From positions 186,001 through 250,000 of the forward strand of contig NZ_LFBU01000001.1 of the NCBI RefSeq assembly GCF_001045555.1: DNA of 64,000 nt, given 5' to 3'. The stretch is from Marinobacter subterrani. GTDB lineage: Bacteria; Pseudomonadota; Gammaproteobacteria; Pseudomonadales; Oleiphilaceae. The notes under the pieces are model-generated. The model saw only the letters and a program-made list of their open reading frames with translations, was not told where the DNA came from and searched no databases. Position 1 is the stretch's first letter. The number at the start of each line of letters is the position of its first letter. This document shows positions 1 to 9,098 of the stretch, piece after piece. The position numbers and the translations under genes were made by a program.

Positions 1-524
1 CTCGGTGTAGCTCTCGGTGTCCGGGCCATCGCCCACCTGGTGGGTGGCGCTGTAGATGGCAAAGTCGGCCAGATCCGAGATATCGGTAGCCCTCAGGGTC
101 AGGGCTTGCTGCCAGCTGACTGCCCAGAGCGCTATGCCCTGGCGGTCAGCGGGGCCGCTGTACAGGTTCTCGGCGGCCACGTTTTCCGGGCGCTGGGTGT
201 TGTCCAGCCCCCAGCGGTTGTCCTTGATGCAGCGCAGCAACGCTTCGGTGTAGTCCAGGGCGATGACGTCCCGCGACACACCCGGCGCATCGCTGGCCAC
301 CACGTAAGCCACCCACCGCACCGTGACCTGGTTGACCCGGTTACGGGCGGCCTCCGGTATCTGCACAGCGGCTACCAGCACAGCGGGCGCGCGACGGCTC
401 CACCGCTTCAGCTCCTGGAGGTCGAAACGACCGCCATGGGCCTGGCAATCCTTCAGCTCGGGCAGTGCCTTGGCGATGGCGGCGACGATGGCGTCGCGGG
501 TCAGGTTGATGTCACCGGTGTTCA
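1..524 (-). CDS. Mu gp37-like protein (DUF1834), partial
   Basis: Reading the minus strand from the ATG at 524 gives an open frame of more than 170 codons starting MNTGDINLTRDAIVAAIAK, still open at the window edge. The sequence resembles Mu gp37/DUF1834 proteins, which sit between the gpG/gp36 genes and the tail sheath gene and are thought to help head-tail assembly. Its start overlaps the end of the preceding gpG-like gene by a few bases, as expected for a tightly packed late operon. Confidence 0.75.
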
Positions 525-983
525 TGCCTGCTCCAGGTGCCGATCCAGCCAGCGGTCAGCGACCGCCTGGATCTCGGCCAGGTTGTCATTGGAAAAGCCC
601 AGGTAAGGACGCGCAGGGATGCCAGCAGGGCCCGGCGCCATGCCGGCCTCACCGCCTTCCTGGTGGATCCGCGCGTAGATCAGGTTCGAGCCCACCTCTA
701 CCTGGTCGTTCTGGACATCAAAGGTGATGCTGTCGCTGAGGTCGCCTTCGCCCTGAAGCAGCGATTGGCCGCCATGCCGACTCTTTGCGTAGTCCGGCGT
801 CCACGTTGCCCAGGGGACGCCATCTGGCGACTCTTGATCCTCGCTGAGCCGACGCCGGGTCTGACTCTCCACGAGACTGCCAAGCTGCTCACCGAGCACC
901 CGCCGGTCCGGGTTGGCCAGGCGACCGATCCGGGCCTGCAGCCGCTCAATGTCGGAGAAATCCGTACGCAGAGACACACTCAT
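522..983 (-). CDS. Phage virion morphogenesis protein (Mu gpG-like)
   Basis: This is a protein of about 153 residues of the phage virion morphogenesis / tail completion family (gpG of Mu, gpS of P2). The N-terminal helix (DFSDIERLQARIGRL), the central WTPDYAKSR segment and the C-terminal IPARPYLGFS motif are typical. The ATG at 983 is preferred over an upstream in-frame start because it overlaps the stop of the gp36-like gene (ATGA-type overlap), suggesting translational coupling. It is expected to act in tail completion or head-tail joining. Confidence 0.85.
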   Translation of the reverse strand: MSVSLRTDFSDIERLQARIGRLANPDRRVLGEQLGSLVESQTRRRLSEDQESPDGVPWATWTPDYAKSRHGGQSLLQGEGDLSDSITFDVQNDQVEVGSNLIYARIHQEGGEAGMAPGPAGIPARPYLGFSNDNLAEIQAVADRWLDRHLEQA

Positions 984-1396
984 GTGAGCCTCCTGTCGCG
1001 GCCCCACCGGCGTGGGCGGGAGCTGATCTCGGGTTTGATGCTGACCGGCGAGGCTTGCTGAATACCCAGGCTCACTTCACCGCGGGCGATCAACTTCAGC
1101 AGCTGGACGGCCTTCTCTCGCCGGGTCTGACGGTGTTCGGTCGCGGTGTCCGCCTCTGGTGACAAGGTGTCGAAGGCGATGTCCACAGCCAGCTTGGTCA
1201 GGATGCGCGGAACCATAGGCAGCGGCAGCTGGTACTGCTGTCCGACGTAGGTGTCGATTTCGGCATCGGCATCCGCCAGGGCCTGCTCCACCACGTCGGC
1301 ATCCACCTGGCCGTCGCCGTCCCGATCGGCAGCGATCAGCAGGGCGTCCGTGCCGAACCGGTCGAGCAGATTCTGCAGCGTGGCGTAGACAGCCAT
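980..1396 (-). CDS. Mu gp36-like protein (DUF1320)
   Basis: 138 residues. The N-terminus YATLQNLLDRFG and the motif VEQALADADAEIDTYVGQQYQLPL are typical of DUF1320/gp36 proteins. These are connector or head-completion proteins encoded just downstream of the major capsid region in Mu-like phages. The Asp-rich stretch DRDGDGQVD (about residues 25-33) looks EF-hand-like and is common in this family. It lies between the gp35-like and gpG-like genes, as in Mu. Confidence 0.85.
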   Translation of the reverse strand: MAVYATLQNLLDRFGTDALLIAADRDGDGQVDADVVEQALADADAEIDTYVGQQYQLPLPMVPRILTKLAVDIAFDTLSPEADTATEHRQTRREKAVQLLKLIARGEVSLGIQQASPVSIKPEISSRPRRWGRDRRLT

Positions 1397-1397
1397 G

Positions 1398-1859
1398 TCA
1401 GCCTTCCTGGCCTGAGTCTGCGGTCACCGGACGAACCACCAGGCGCGGCTCTTCCTCGATGGCCTGCAGCTGCTCGTCGGTGAGCCGGCGGATGTCCAGG
1501 ATGGTTTCGGTACGACCGAACTGGAAGCCGGCCCGGCGGAAGCTGGGGGTGATGGAACGGACCGCGATCCGTTTCACTTCCTCGGACGCCGAGGACTTCT
1601 CCTGGTCGCCCGCTTTCGGTTGCGCTTCCGGATCCTTGGTGTCGCCACTGTTGCCCCCATCCGCCGGTGATCCCTGGTCGCTTCCTGCGGTGTCCTGAGC
1701 TGGCGTCTCGCCCTGGCTCTGCTCACCCTGGCCCTGAGTCACTTCCTCGGGCTTGGCGGTGTCCTGAATCTGGGTGTTGTCCGTATCGGCAGCGGTGTCC
1801 TTGCTGGCCTGGGTGACCTGCTTGGTGGACCGTGCTTTGCTGGTCTTGGTGGCAGCCAT
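1398..1859 (-). CDS. Mu gp35-like protein with disordered N-terminal half
   Basis: About 153 residues. The first 100 are low complexity (Lys/Thr/Ser, then Gln/Glu/Gly/Asp rich). The last 50 (IAVRSITPSFRRAGFQFGRT...DIRRLTDEQLQAIEEEP) match the HI1506/gp35 family of Mu-like prophages. The start at 1859 is chosen because a strong GGGAGG ribosome site sits just upstream; a longer in-frame start at 1889 lacks one. The small folded C-terminal domain is thought to be a minor capsid-associated protein, but its role is not firmly known. Confidence 0.75.
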   Translation of the reverse strand: MAATKTSKARSTKQVTQASKDTAADTDNTQIQDTAKPEEVTQGQGEQSQGETPAQDTAGSDQGSPADGGNSGDTKDPEAQPKAGDQEKSSASEEVKRIAVRSITPSFRRAGFQFGRTETILDIRRLTDEQLQAIEEEPRLVVRPVTADSGQEG

Positions 1860-1939
1860 GGTGCCCTCCCAAATGATGGTTGTTTTCAAAAATGGCCAGG
1901 CACGGGCCCGGCCATTTTCAGATCACGCACTGCCCGGGC

Positions 1940-2860
1940 TTAGCCCTGACCTGTGGAGCCGTAGGCCATCTGCCAGAAACTGAACCCGGCAGCACCACGG
2001 GCTTCCGCGCCGTAGCGGTACTTCTTCTGCAGAAACACGCTGTCGCTGTCCATGTTGGTCTGGGAGACGAACACCGGCGCCTTGCGCTCCTGGTAGATGA
2101 ACGGCTTCACCGGCTTGGTGGTATCCAGCAGGAACCAGGCGGTGTCGGAGGTCAGGCGAGAAGACACCACCACTTCCGCCGCGCCCTTGTATGGATTGGG
2201 CTTGCCGTCCTCCAGTCGGTCGACGGTCATCAGAGCGCGAGCGGTATCCTCCAAAGCAGGCGGTACCAACAGCACGCTGGGGTTGATGTTGAGTGGCCGC
2301 TCCTCGTCGTCCTTCATCTTGCGCAGAGCGGTCCGGCCTGCCCCGAAACTGGCCTGGGCCGCCGCCAGAGTGGCGTGACTCAGGGCCGACGTGCCCTTAT
2401 TGGAGACACTGACCGTAGTGCCATCCTTCTTGCCCACCGGGTGATCGGTGTCGAAGAACGGCTGGCCGTCGTACGACAGTTCGGTGAAGCCGGCATTGAC
2501 CAGGTCAAACACCAGCTCGTCCGGCAGGTGGGCGGAGCTGTAACCGGCCATCTCGGCCTCCGGGCCATAGATGCCCAGGGTGTCGTCCTCGATGTCGTTA
2601 CGGTCCACCTCGATGGTGGCCTCGAAGTCATCGTTGATGATCGTGTAGCCCTGGCCCTTGAGCTGTTTCACCACTTTCTCGCCCGCCCACTTGCGCATGG
2701 CCGGGAAACGCTCCATCCACTTGTAGCGATTCTCCGATGACGTGGAGGTCACCTTCATGGCGATCTTCTGCCACTCAGGCTCGGACGCTTTCAGGGCCCG
2801 GTTGAACGTGGTCTTCAGGTTGAAGAACACGCCATCAAGTGCACTTTTATTGACAATCAC
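1940..2860 (-). CDS. Major head protein (Mu gpT-like)
   Basis: 306 residues, the usual size for Mu gpT major capsid subunits. Family features seen are the N-terminal region FNRALKASEPEWQKIAMKVTSTS, KWMERFPAMRKWAGEK, and the conserved block FEATIEVDRNDIEDDTLGIYGPEAEMAG. The C-terminal YGAEARGAAGFSFWQMAYGS is also typical. It forms the shell of the icosahedral head. It is preceded by the decoration-protein and protease genes, the standard Mu-like order. Confidence 0.95.
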   Translation of the reverse strand: MIVNKSALDGVFFNLKTTFNRALKASEPEWQKIAMKVTSTSSENRYKWMERFPAMRKWAGEKVVKQLKGQGYTIINDDFEATIEVDRNDIEDDTLGIYGPEAEMAGYSSAHLPDELVFDLVNAGFTELSYDGQPFFDTDHPVGKKDGTTVSVSNKGTSALSHATLAAAQASFGAGRTALRKMKDDEERPLNINPSVLLVPPALEDTARALMTVDRLEDGKPNPYKGAAEVVVSSRLTSDTAWFLLDTTKPVKPFIYQERKAPVFVSQTNMDSDSVFLQKKYRYGAEARGAAGFSFWQMAYGSTGQG

Positions 2861-2871
2861 TGCAGCTCTCC

Positions 2872-3273
2872 TTACTCGACCCAGACGCCGGCAGACTCGA
2901 CAGCCAGCACAACTCCGGCTTCGGAACGGGTTCCGGTGCCATCAGTGCCGGCGACGGTCTCGTCGTCCAGGATGTAACAGGGTTTACCGACCAGGCTCTG
3001 GTCGACCGGATCGGTGCCGGAGTTCTTCCAGAGGAAGGCCTGCTTGCGGCGGACATGGACCAGCTCGTCGCCATCGGCGCCGGTGGTGTTATCCACGTGA
3101 GCATCGGCCCGCCCGATGTAGGTCAGGCCAGTGGCCTCGGTACCCGCGACGAGGAAGCCTGCCGCGTTCACGGCCACCAGGGCCCCCATGAAGATCTCCT
3201 GGCCTGCCGCCACGGCGTAGGGCATCAGCTCGCCGTCACGGTTGGCCGTCATGCGGTCTTGAGTCAGCGGCAT
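2872..3273 (-). CDS. Capsid decoration / cement protein (DUF2190-like)
   Basis: 133 residues, mostly beta-strand in character, beginning MPLTQDRMTANRDGELMPYAVAAGQ. It has the pattern of small capsid cement proteins encoded next to gpT in many Mu-like phages (gene 'structural cement protein gp24' / DUF2190-like). It would bind the outside of the head and stabilise it. Its start overlaps the protease stop by one base, so the two are probably translated together. Confidence 0.7.
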   Translation of the reverse strand: MPLTQDRMTANRDGELMPYAVAAGQEIFMGALVAVNAAGFLVAGTEATGLTYIGRADAHVDNTTGADGDELVHVRRKQAFLWKNSGTDPVDQSLVGKPCYILDDETVAGTDGTGTRSEAGVVLAVESAGVWVE

Positions 3274-4292
3274 CAGTTGATCCCTCCGTAGGTTTTGAGA
3301 TCCTCCTCGGAATTGCCCATCATGCTGGCAATCTGCAGGGTCTCGGCATTCAGGGCCTTGTCGGCCCCGGGTACCTTGCGGCCATCCAGGCCAGAGTCAC
3401 CCGCCACTACCGGGGCGCTCTCCACAAACGCCTTGAAGCGTTCCAGGCCGCCCTCGGTGCGGCACTGTGCCTTGTGGTACTCAACCGTGGCCGGCGCGAT
3501 CTTGCGATCCTCCAGGGCCTGGTTGATGGCGGTCTCGATTGCCTCGTCCTCACGCTGCTTTTTCAGGCCTTCCAGCTGCTGCTCCGCGTTGGCGGCGCGC
3601 TGCTGGGCCTGATCGAAGTCAGCCCGGGGCACATACTTGTCGAGGCTAGGGTTGGCCTCGCGGTTTTTTGCGGTCTCAAGATCCGCCTGGACCTGATTGA
3701 GGGCAGTGATGGCCTGCGCCTCAGTCGCGTCCTCGGGCAGACCCAACTTTTTGAGCAGATCTTTCCACACGGGGAAGTCCTCCTGGTGGGTTTGCTGGTT
3801 AAGCGCTGTGAGCGCCAGGTTGGGTTGGTTGGTAAGGCCCGCGCTTGTGAGCCGGACGATCTGGCGCTCATCGCGGGTAAACAGGAAAACAGGGGACAGG
3901 TAGCGGTATGCCTTCGCTTCCAGCTGCTGGGCGGCTTTGGGAGTCCATTCCGTGCGCCCCCACACGGAGCCGTCGCGCACTTCCATTTCTTTCACCCAGG
4001 CGGCGGCCGGGGCGTCTTCGCCTTTCGGGGCGCGGTGCTCGGTGGCGTGTTCCCAGTCAATGACCAGGTCCATGCCCCGCAGGTTGAACTGATCCACCAC
4101 GGCCTGGGGGTTGGGGTTGCGCCATGTCCGGCCATCGCGACCGACGAGCACTTCCCCGGCGGGCAGCAGCTCCACCCACTCCGGCACTTCCCCGGCGGGC
4201 AGCTCAACATTCAGCGCCAGGCGTTCGCCCGGGGCTGGCTCGGTGTTCAGGGCCTTTGAGAGGCCAAAGCGGAGTGCGTTTGTGTTGTCCAT
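3273..4292 (-). CDS. Phage head maturation protease with scaffold tail (Mu gpI-like)
   Basis: 339 residues. Residues 1-165 match Mu gpI-type proteases: EWVELLPAGE, GRDGRTWRNPNPQAVVDQF, LVIDWEHATEH and AYRYLSPVF are family motifs. Residues about 180-290 are Gln/Glu/Ala-rich and predicted coiled coil (ADFDQAQQRAANAEQQLEGLKKQRED). This matches the scaffold part (gpZ) that in Mu is also made from an internal start. It assembles the procapsid core and cleaves scaffold during maturation. It is the first gene after a roughly 440-bp gap and has a repeated promoter-like module immediately upstream. Confidence 0.92.
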   Translation of the reverse strand: MDNTNALRFGLSKALNTEPAPGERLALNVELPAGEVPEWVELLPAGEVLVGRDGRTWRNPNPQAVVDQFNLRGMDLVIDWEHATEHRAPKGEDAPAAAWVKEMEVRDGSVWGRTEWTPKAAQQLEAKAYRYLSPVFLFTRDERQIVRLTSAGLTNQPNLALTALNQQTHQEDFPVWKDLLKKLGLPEDATEAQAITALNQVQADLETAKNREANPSLDKYVPRADFDQAQQRAANAEQQLEGLKKQREDEAIETAINQALEDRKIAPATVEYHKAQCRTEGGLERFKAFVESAPVVAGDSGLDGRKVPGADKALNAETLQIASMMGNSEEDLKTYGGIN

Positions 4293-4296
4293 GGCG

Positions 4297-4380
4297 CCAC
4301 AGTAGCGGCACCGGCAGGCTTAGCTGATCCTGAGATGGTTCAGGGGTGATCCGGGTGGGGTTTCAGGGGGTAAATCGAGA
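4297..4380 (-). promoter_or_regulatory. Late-promoter-like module upstream of head protease
   Basis: Read on the minus strand, this segment holds an imperfect dyad (plus-strand 4329-4344, CCTGAGATGGTTCAGG), then TAAGCC (4316-4321), then CCGCTAC (4303-4308), ending at the protease ATG. The same elements in the same order and nearly the same spacing occur before the DUF5675 lysis gene at 11588-11645. The phage encodes a Mor-family activator, so an activator-dependent late promoter is the natural reading. No transcript data support it. Confidence 0.45.
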
Positions 4381-4732
4381 CGTTGCTGGCGGGCGCAGCA
4401 ACTGGAAAACAGAATATCGAACCCCGCCTTATCCTGGCAATCGCCACAAAGGCATTTAACCCCCGTTTAAAAACGTTTTTCGGGGTCTGGTCCCGGCGTT
4501 GGTAGCGCCAGCTTGCCAGAGGGCCTTAGAGAGCGTCTGAGGGCGTTCTGTGAATCGTCGCTCTGGCGGGCGGAATTGCACTTGCCGAGGCCACGCCAGT
4601 ATACTGAAATCCGGCGCACGCGACACGGTGATGAATCTGCCTGCCGTAGCACGCCCTTCAGGACGAGGGGCGGAGCGCAATGTGGGGTTGCCCGCACCCG
4701 ATGCGGGAGGCAGGCCCCACCGTGCGCCACTC
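4381..4732. other. Intergenic gap between gpF and protease genes
   Basis: About 350 bp without a convincing gene. Open frames on both strands have random-looking composition and no ribosome site. The only notable item is a short AT-rich palindrome (AAAAACGTTTTT, about 4470-4481). In Mu this spot holds gene G; here the gpG-like gene is downstream of gp36 instead, so the gap may be a remnant of rearrangement as well as a regulatory spacer. Confidence 0.5.
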
Positions 4733-6013
4733 CTACTGTTCGTTCCGGATCACCTTCCCCTGGCGTTGAAGGCGTCGCAGCTCCCGGTCGTCGGCTTTCT
4801 GAAAGCTCACCAGGTACAGCCGGTCCGAGTCCCCTGTCCGCTTGAATGCAACTTTCCACCATCGGTTTCTGGAGTCGCCATCACGTCGGCGAAACGACAC
4901 CACCGTGCGCGCATCCTGTTCCACCAACATGCCGCCGGCCAGAATGTCCGGAAGCTGGCGATAGTCAGCAACGGTCAGATCGGCATGCTGCTGCGCCTGC
5001 TTGTTGAACGTATCCGGCGATAACCGCACCACCTGGGTACTTGCGCTCAGGGCCGACTGTGCCTGGCGGGGGACCACGCCCGCGGGCAGCTCGCCATCAG
5101 GTCGATTGACCCAGGCATCCAGTACCGGCGAGCCCATCACATCCCGCGTGGTTGCCTGTGCCAGCCGCTGATCCACTGTGTCAAGCTTGCCCGCCAACCG
5201 GTCGCGCAACACCCGCACCCGGTCCTGTCCGGGGTTGGTAGCCCAGGCCGGGTGCAGGCCCTGGTCCACCTGAGTGATCTCGCCGGTACGTCGATTGGTG
5301 AAGCTGACGGTGCGGGTGGGTGGCGGCTCGCGCCGCACCGGCGCAGCCCGACGCTGTCGCCTGCCCGTGGGCAGCCCGGTCTCCGGGTCCGTTTCGATCT
5401 CGGCGCGCGGGTCCTGAACGCCCTCGCGGTCCAGGCGTTCGGCCTCCACCTGCGACACCTGGCGCACCCGGCATTTGCAGCCGTAGCCGTTGGGCGGCAT
5501 GTGATCACGCCACCAGGGGTGATCCACCGGCAGCAGGGTGCCCGCCCAGGACACGTGCTCGTCCCGGTGGTTCTCGCTGGGGCCCAGCTCATAGAGCAGG
5601 AATGGCTGGCCTTCCTTGGTGCGCTGGATGCGTTGCCACTGGCCCGCCGCCCGGGCGCTGCGCAGGTTGGACTGGTAGATGGTTTTTAGCCGGCGAGGTG
5701 AGCCCAGCTGCACCTCACGGCGCTCGCCGGTCTCCGGGTCGATCTCTTCCTTGACGCCCCACCAGCCCTTCGCCTGCAGCCTGGGCTTGAGGTCACGGGA
5801 AAACTCCCGGAACGTTTTCCCCTCAGCCAGGGCCTCATCCAGTCCGGCACGGATATCGTCCAGGATATCCAGCTTCATGGCCTTGGCCACGGTGAAGGCG
5901 TGGGCGTGCTCCTGGCCCCAGACGTCCCGGTAATCGAAGCCGACCCGCAGATCCTTGCCACGGAAGTAGGCCAGCGCGTCACGCGGTACCGGGCCCGCCT
6001 CGAAGTTGGCCAT
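4733..6013 (-). CDS. Phage minor head protein gpF with extra C-terminal domain
   Basis: 426 residues. The N-terminal half is the Mu gpF/SPP1 gp7 family: a helical region, then TIYQSNLRSARAAGQWQRI, YELGPSENHRDEHVSWAGTLLPVDHPWW and MPPNGYGCKCRVRQVS with its conserved Cys pair. Residues about 300-426 form a second, compact domain (VVRLSPDTFNKQAQQHADLT...TVVSFRRRDGD...WKVAFKRT...YLVSFQKADD). This resembles the phage-encoded Barnase/EndoU/colicin/RelE-like domains often fused to gpF. The core is a minor capsid protein near the portal. The activity of the C-terminal domain is inference. Confidence 0.88.
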   Translation of the reverse strand: MANFEAGPVPRDALAYFRGKDLRVGFDYRDVWGQEHAHAFTVAKAMKLDILDDIRAGLDEALAEGKTFREFSRDLKPRLQAKGWWGVKEEIDPETGERREVQLGSPRRLKTIYQSNLRSARAAGQWQRIQRTKEGQPFLLYELGPSENHRDEHVSWAGTLLPVDHPWWRDHMPPNGYGCKCRVRQVSQVEAERLDREGVQDPRAEIETDPETGLPTGRRQRRAAPVRREPPPTRTVSFTNRRTGEITQVDQGLHPAWATNPGQDRVRVLRDRLAGKLDTVDQRLAQATTRDVMGSPVLDAWVNRPDGELPAGVVPRQAQSALSASTQVVRLSPDTFNKQAQQHADLTVADYRQLPDILAGGMLVEQDARTVVSFRRRDGDSRNRWWKVAFKRTGDSDRLYLVSFQKADDRELRRLQRQGKVIRNEQ

Positions 6014-7581
6014 CAGTCCTCCTCCGCATTACCGAGGCCCCGGGCCTTGAACGTGCTGGCCGCGAGCCGCCGCACCAGCTCGGTTTCGTCCATCTCTTCC
6101 AGCACGTCGCCCAGGCGGGACAGGAAGTCATTCTCGTCACCGCCCTCATCGGCAACCCGACGCGCCAGTCGTTCGATCGGATCAATGATCGGCGCCAGCT
6201 GGGGCTGCCACTCGTCCTCGGCCTCGGCGATCTGCTCGAAGTCCGGGTCGCGCTCATCGACCACAGACTCCCGGTTTTGAGCGGTGTTTAAAGACCGGTT
6301 AGGGGCGGTTTCCTGGAACGGTAAACCCGCCGCTGGTGGCTGCAGGACCTCGGCATCCTCAGCCGGATCCGGCAGGCCTAACTTGTCGGCGATCACGGAG
6401 CGCTCCACCCGCAGGCCCAGCGGCACCAGGTCCTTCAGCGCAGCCACCAGCTGCTGGAGATCCTCCGGCTCGGGGATGTGGATCCGGATGGTGGGGTAGC
6501 GTCGCTGGACGCCATAGTTCAGGTCGACGAACGGCTTGACCAGGTCCCGGCCCAGGGTGTGGCTGAGGTGGCGGGCGTCGGCGCGTTGGATGTCTTCACG
6601 CACGTCGTTATGGACCGTTGCCTGGGACTGGCTGGAACCGTCGTCCGCCGTCATGGTCTGGCCCAGCACCGCCTTGCTGGTCTGCTTGTCGATCCATTCG
6701 GCCAGCCCCTTGAACAGGTCGGCCCCGCCCTGGGTGTTGGCGATCTCCTGAAACTCGATCTTCATGCCTTCAGGCAGGATGGCCGCTGCATCGGAGCCCA
6801 GGTTGGCTACGGCGGCACGCAAAATGTCGACCTCGTCCGGTCTGGCGTTGCTGTTGTAGCGACCCAGGCGCAGCGGCATACCGAACACTTCGGCAAAGGC
6901 CAGCCAGTCGGTCAGGGTGTAACTCTTGGCCATGTAGGAGACGGCCACCAACCGGGCCAGGCCGCCGCGCATGGGGATGCCCGCCTTCAGCCGGGGGCGA
7001 TGCACAATGAACTTGTAGGGTGCCAGCGGGATGCCTTCGGCCACGTTCTGGGGGTCGATCAGCCTCAGCTCGCGCCCGGTGGCCTGGTCGAACCGGAAAA
7101 AGCGCGGGTCGCGCCACACATACTCACGGGGCCACCACTGCCCGCCCCGGGTACTCCACAGGATCTCAGACACGGAATACCCTTTTCCCAGGGCGTCCAG
7201 CAGGTCCTCCACCAGGGTGCCGAAGGCAGCGTCACGCACCAGGTCACGCACCGCATCCGCCAGGCGCACATCCGCCGGGTCATCGGAGGCAGATTCCACC
7301 ACTACGTCCAGGCCACTGACGGCGCGCTTGCGGGTACCGAGGACCGAGGCATAGTGCGGTTCGCGCTCCTCCATCTCCTCGGCGAGGGTCAGGTAGTCGT
7401 GGCCGTCGTTGTTCTCGGCAGCCCGGAGGATGGTCCCGAGCCGGTCCGGCGTCAGGTGGCTGGCAATGCCGTTGTGCCACACCTGGCGTACACCGGTGAG
7501 CGATGGGGCGGCCAGCTCCTTCTTCAGTTCGGCCTTACGGATCGGACGGCCGTTTGTGTCAACAATGGGTGATTCCGCCAT
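6013..7581 (-). CDS. Portal protein (Mu gp29-like, DUF935)
   Basis: 522 residues, normal for DUF935 portals. Conserved features include LTPDRLGTILRAAENND (about residue 43), a central FRFDQATGRELRLID, the LARLVAVSYMAKSYTLTDWLAFAEVFGMPLRLGRYN block, and the C-terminal RHLSHTLGRDLVKPFVDLNYG. It forms the dodecameric ring at the head vertex through which DNA is packaged. It overlaps the terminase stop by one base. Confidence 0.95.
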   Translation of the reverse strand: MAESPIVDTNGRPIRKAELKKELAAPSLTGVRQVWHNGIASHLTPDRLGTILRAAENNDGHDYLTLAEEMEEREPHYASVLGTRKRAVSGLDVVVESASDDPADVRLADAVRDLVRDAAFGTLVEDLLDALGKGYSVSEILWSTRGGQWWPREYVWRDPRFFRFDQATGRELRLIDPQNVAEGIPLAPYKFIVHRPRLKAGIPMRGGLARLVAVSYMAKSYTLTDWLAFAEVFGMPLRLGRYNSNARPDEVDILRAAVANLGSDAAAILPEGMKIEFQEIANTQGGADLFKGLAEWIDKQTSKAVLGQTMTADDGSSQSQATVHNDVREDIQRADARHLSHTLGRDLVKPFVDLNYGVQRRYPTIRIHIPEPEDLQQLVAALKDLVPLGLRVERSVIADKLGLPDPAEDAEVLQPPAAGLPFQETAPNRSLNTAQNRESVVDERDPDFEQIAEAEDEWQPQLAPIIDPIERLARRVADEGGDENDFLSRLGDVLEEMDETELVRRLAASTFKARGLGNAEED

Positions 7582-9098
7582 TACAGCAGTCCTCCTCGGT
7601 TACGGAAGCCAGCGGTGGCGCGCACCGGGCGGGGGTGTCGTTGTTCGGGGCCAGTGCGGATCGCCTCATAGCCATATTCCAGGGCGGCCTGCTGGAAGCT
7701 GGCGTAGTAGGCCAGGGCCAGCGCGATCGCGGCGTCACCGTGGCGCTTCTTGTCTTCGCCGGTCTTGGCGTCCGGCAGCTTGGGAATCCCCTTGATAACC
7801 TGCAGAGCCCTGAGGTCATCGAGCACATCGCTGTCCCGGGGGATCTCAATCCCGTCGTCCTCGAAGGCCGCCTTGAACCGGGGCATCGCATCCAGGTACC
7901 AGGCCTGGGAGAGCATCACGGCCTCCACGCGCTCGGCGCCATACTCGTACTGGGCCTGCTCCGCCAGGTACTGGCCGTTGCCCCGGGCGTCCAGGGCCCC
8001 GTATTGCAGCCCTGGCAACCGGTCGACGATGTAATACAGGATCTGCTCCTGCTGTTTGAAGGGCACGTTCCGCAGCTCGACCAGGAACGGCACCCGCCGC
8101 TTGAGCTGCTGGCTGATAGCCATGGGGGCGATGACCGTCAGGTCACCACTGCGCCCGAAGTCCTCACCAAAGCAGTGGCACTCTTCCGGGTTCAGCGCTT
8201 GCAGCAGCGGCAGCAGCTCGCTTTCACACCAGTCGCGGACCTCAGCCTGGCGCAGGTGCTCCGGCCAGGCGTTGAACTCCGCCGTGCCCTCAAAGCGGAC
8301 CACCGGGGCCTCCACCATCCGTGCCTCGATCATGCCCCGGGACAGGTAGGCACCGCCGCCGGATTTGGGCACGCAGTAGTATTCCTCCAGGGCGTCCTCG
8401 CGGGTGGCCGTGTCCCGCAGCAGGTTGTCCTTCCATTGCTTCTCGGCGGCCTCGCTCCAGGGCTTGCCACGCACCTGGCAGATGCGCTGGTACAGGCCCT
8501 GGTCACAGGCATCGTCCAGGGTGAGCCGATGCACGCTGTAGCGTTTCTTGCCGGCGCGGCTGTCCTGGATCAGCTCATTGAACAGGTTCTCGGCGCCGTT
8601 GTGGGTACTGATCAGGCGTACCTTGGAGCCCCACATGGTCAACGCCAGTGCGGCCTTGAGCACCTCGGCCAGCTCCGCGTGGAAGGCGGCCTCGTCAATG
8701 GTGACGTTGCCCTGACGGCCCCGCAGGTTACTGGGGCGACTGGACAGCGCCTGAATCTTGTAGCCACTGGAGAAGCGGATATTGAAGGTGAGAATGTCCT
8801 TGTCCTCATCCTCGATGACTTCTTCCTGGACGGTGGAGGCGGCCCGGTCGAAGGCCCGTGCCCACATGGCACAGGCGTCGATGAACTCGATGGCCATTTC
8901 CTTGTTGGAGCCGACGTAGAAGTGGTTGGTACCGCCGGCAGACTTGGCGGCGCTGGCCGTCAAAACAGCATCCGCCGCCTCGCCCCAGGTGAGGCCGGTG
9001 CGTCGGCTCTTCTCGGCAATCTTGAGTTCGGACTGGTCCTCGATCCATGCCTTCTGGTACGGCAGCAAGACCGAGTCAGGGAGGGAGGCAGTCATCAC
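7581..9098 (-). CDS. Terminase large subunit (Mu gp28-like)
   Basis: 505 residues. The N-terminal ATPase half has a degenerate Walker A-like segment (EKSRRTGLTWGEAADAVL, about residues 28-45) and a Walker B-like VTIDEAAFH. The C-terminal half has acidic motifs (CFGEDFGRSGDLT, GALDARGNG) of the RNase H-fold nuclease. It packages phage DNA by the Mu headful mechanism. It lies between the small subunit and the portal gene. Confidence 0.93.
   Translation of the reverse strand: MMTASLPDSVLLPYQKAWIEDQSELKIAEKSRRTGLTWGEAADAVLTASAAKSAGGTNHFYVGSNKEMAIEFIDACAMWARAFDRAASTVQEEVIEDEDKDILTFNIRFSSGYKIQALSSRPSNLRGRQGNVTIDEAAFHAELAEVLKAALALTMWGSKVRLISTHNGAENLFNELIQDSRAGKKRYSVHRLTLDDACDQGLYQRICQVRGKPWSEAAEKQWKDNLLRDTATREDALEEYYCVPKSGGGAYLSRGMIEARMVEAPVVRFEGTAEFNAWPEHLRQAEVRDWCESELLPLLQALNPEECHCFGEDFGRSGDLTVIAPMAISQQLKRRVPFLVELRNVPFKQQEQILYYIVDRLPGLQYGALDARGNGQYLAEQAQYEYGAERVEAVMLSQAWYLDAMPRFKAAFEDDGIEIPRDSDVLDDLRALQVIKGIPKLPDAKTGEDKKRHGDAAIALALAYYASFQQAALEYGYEAIRTGPEQRHPRPVRATAGFRNRGGLL

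Noticed and set aside
4467..4862. Possible gene in the gap upstream of the head protease
   Set aside because: Frames there are Arg/Pro-rich, have no ribosome site and overlap gpF; treated as intergenic.
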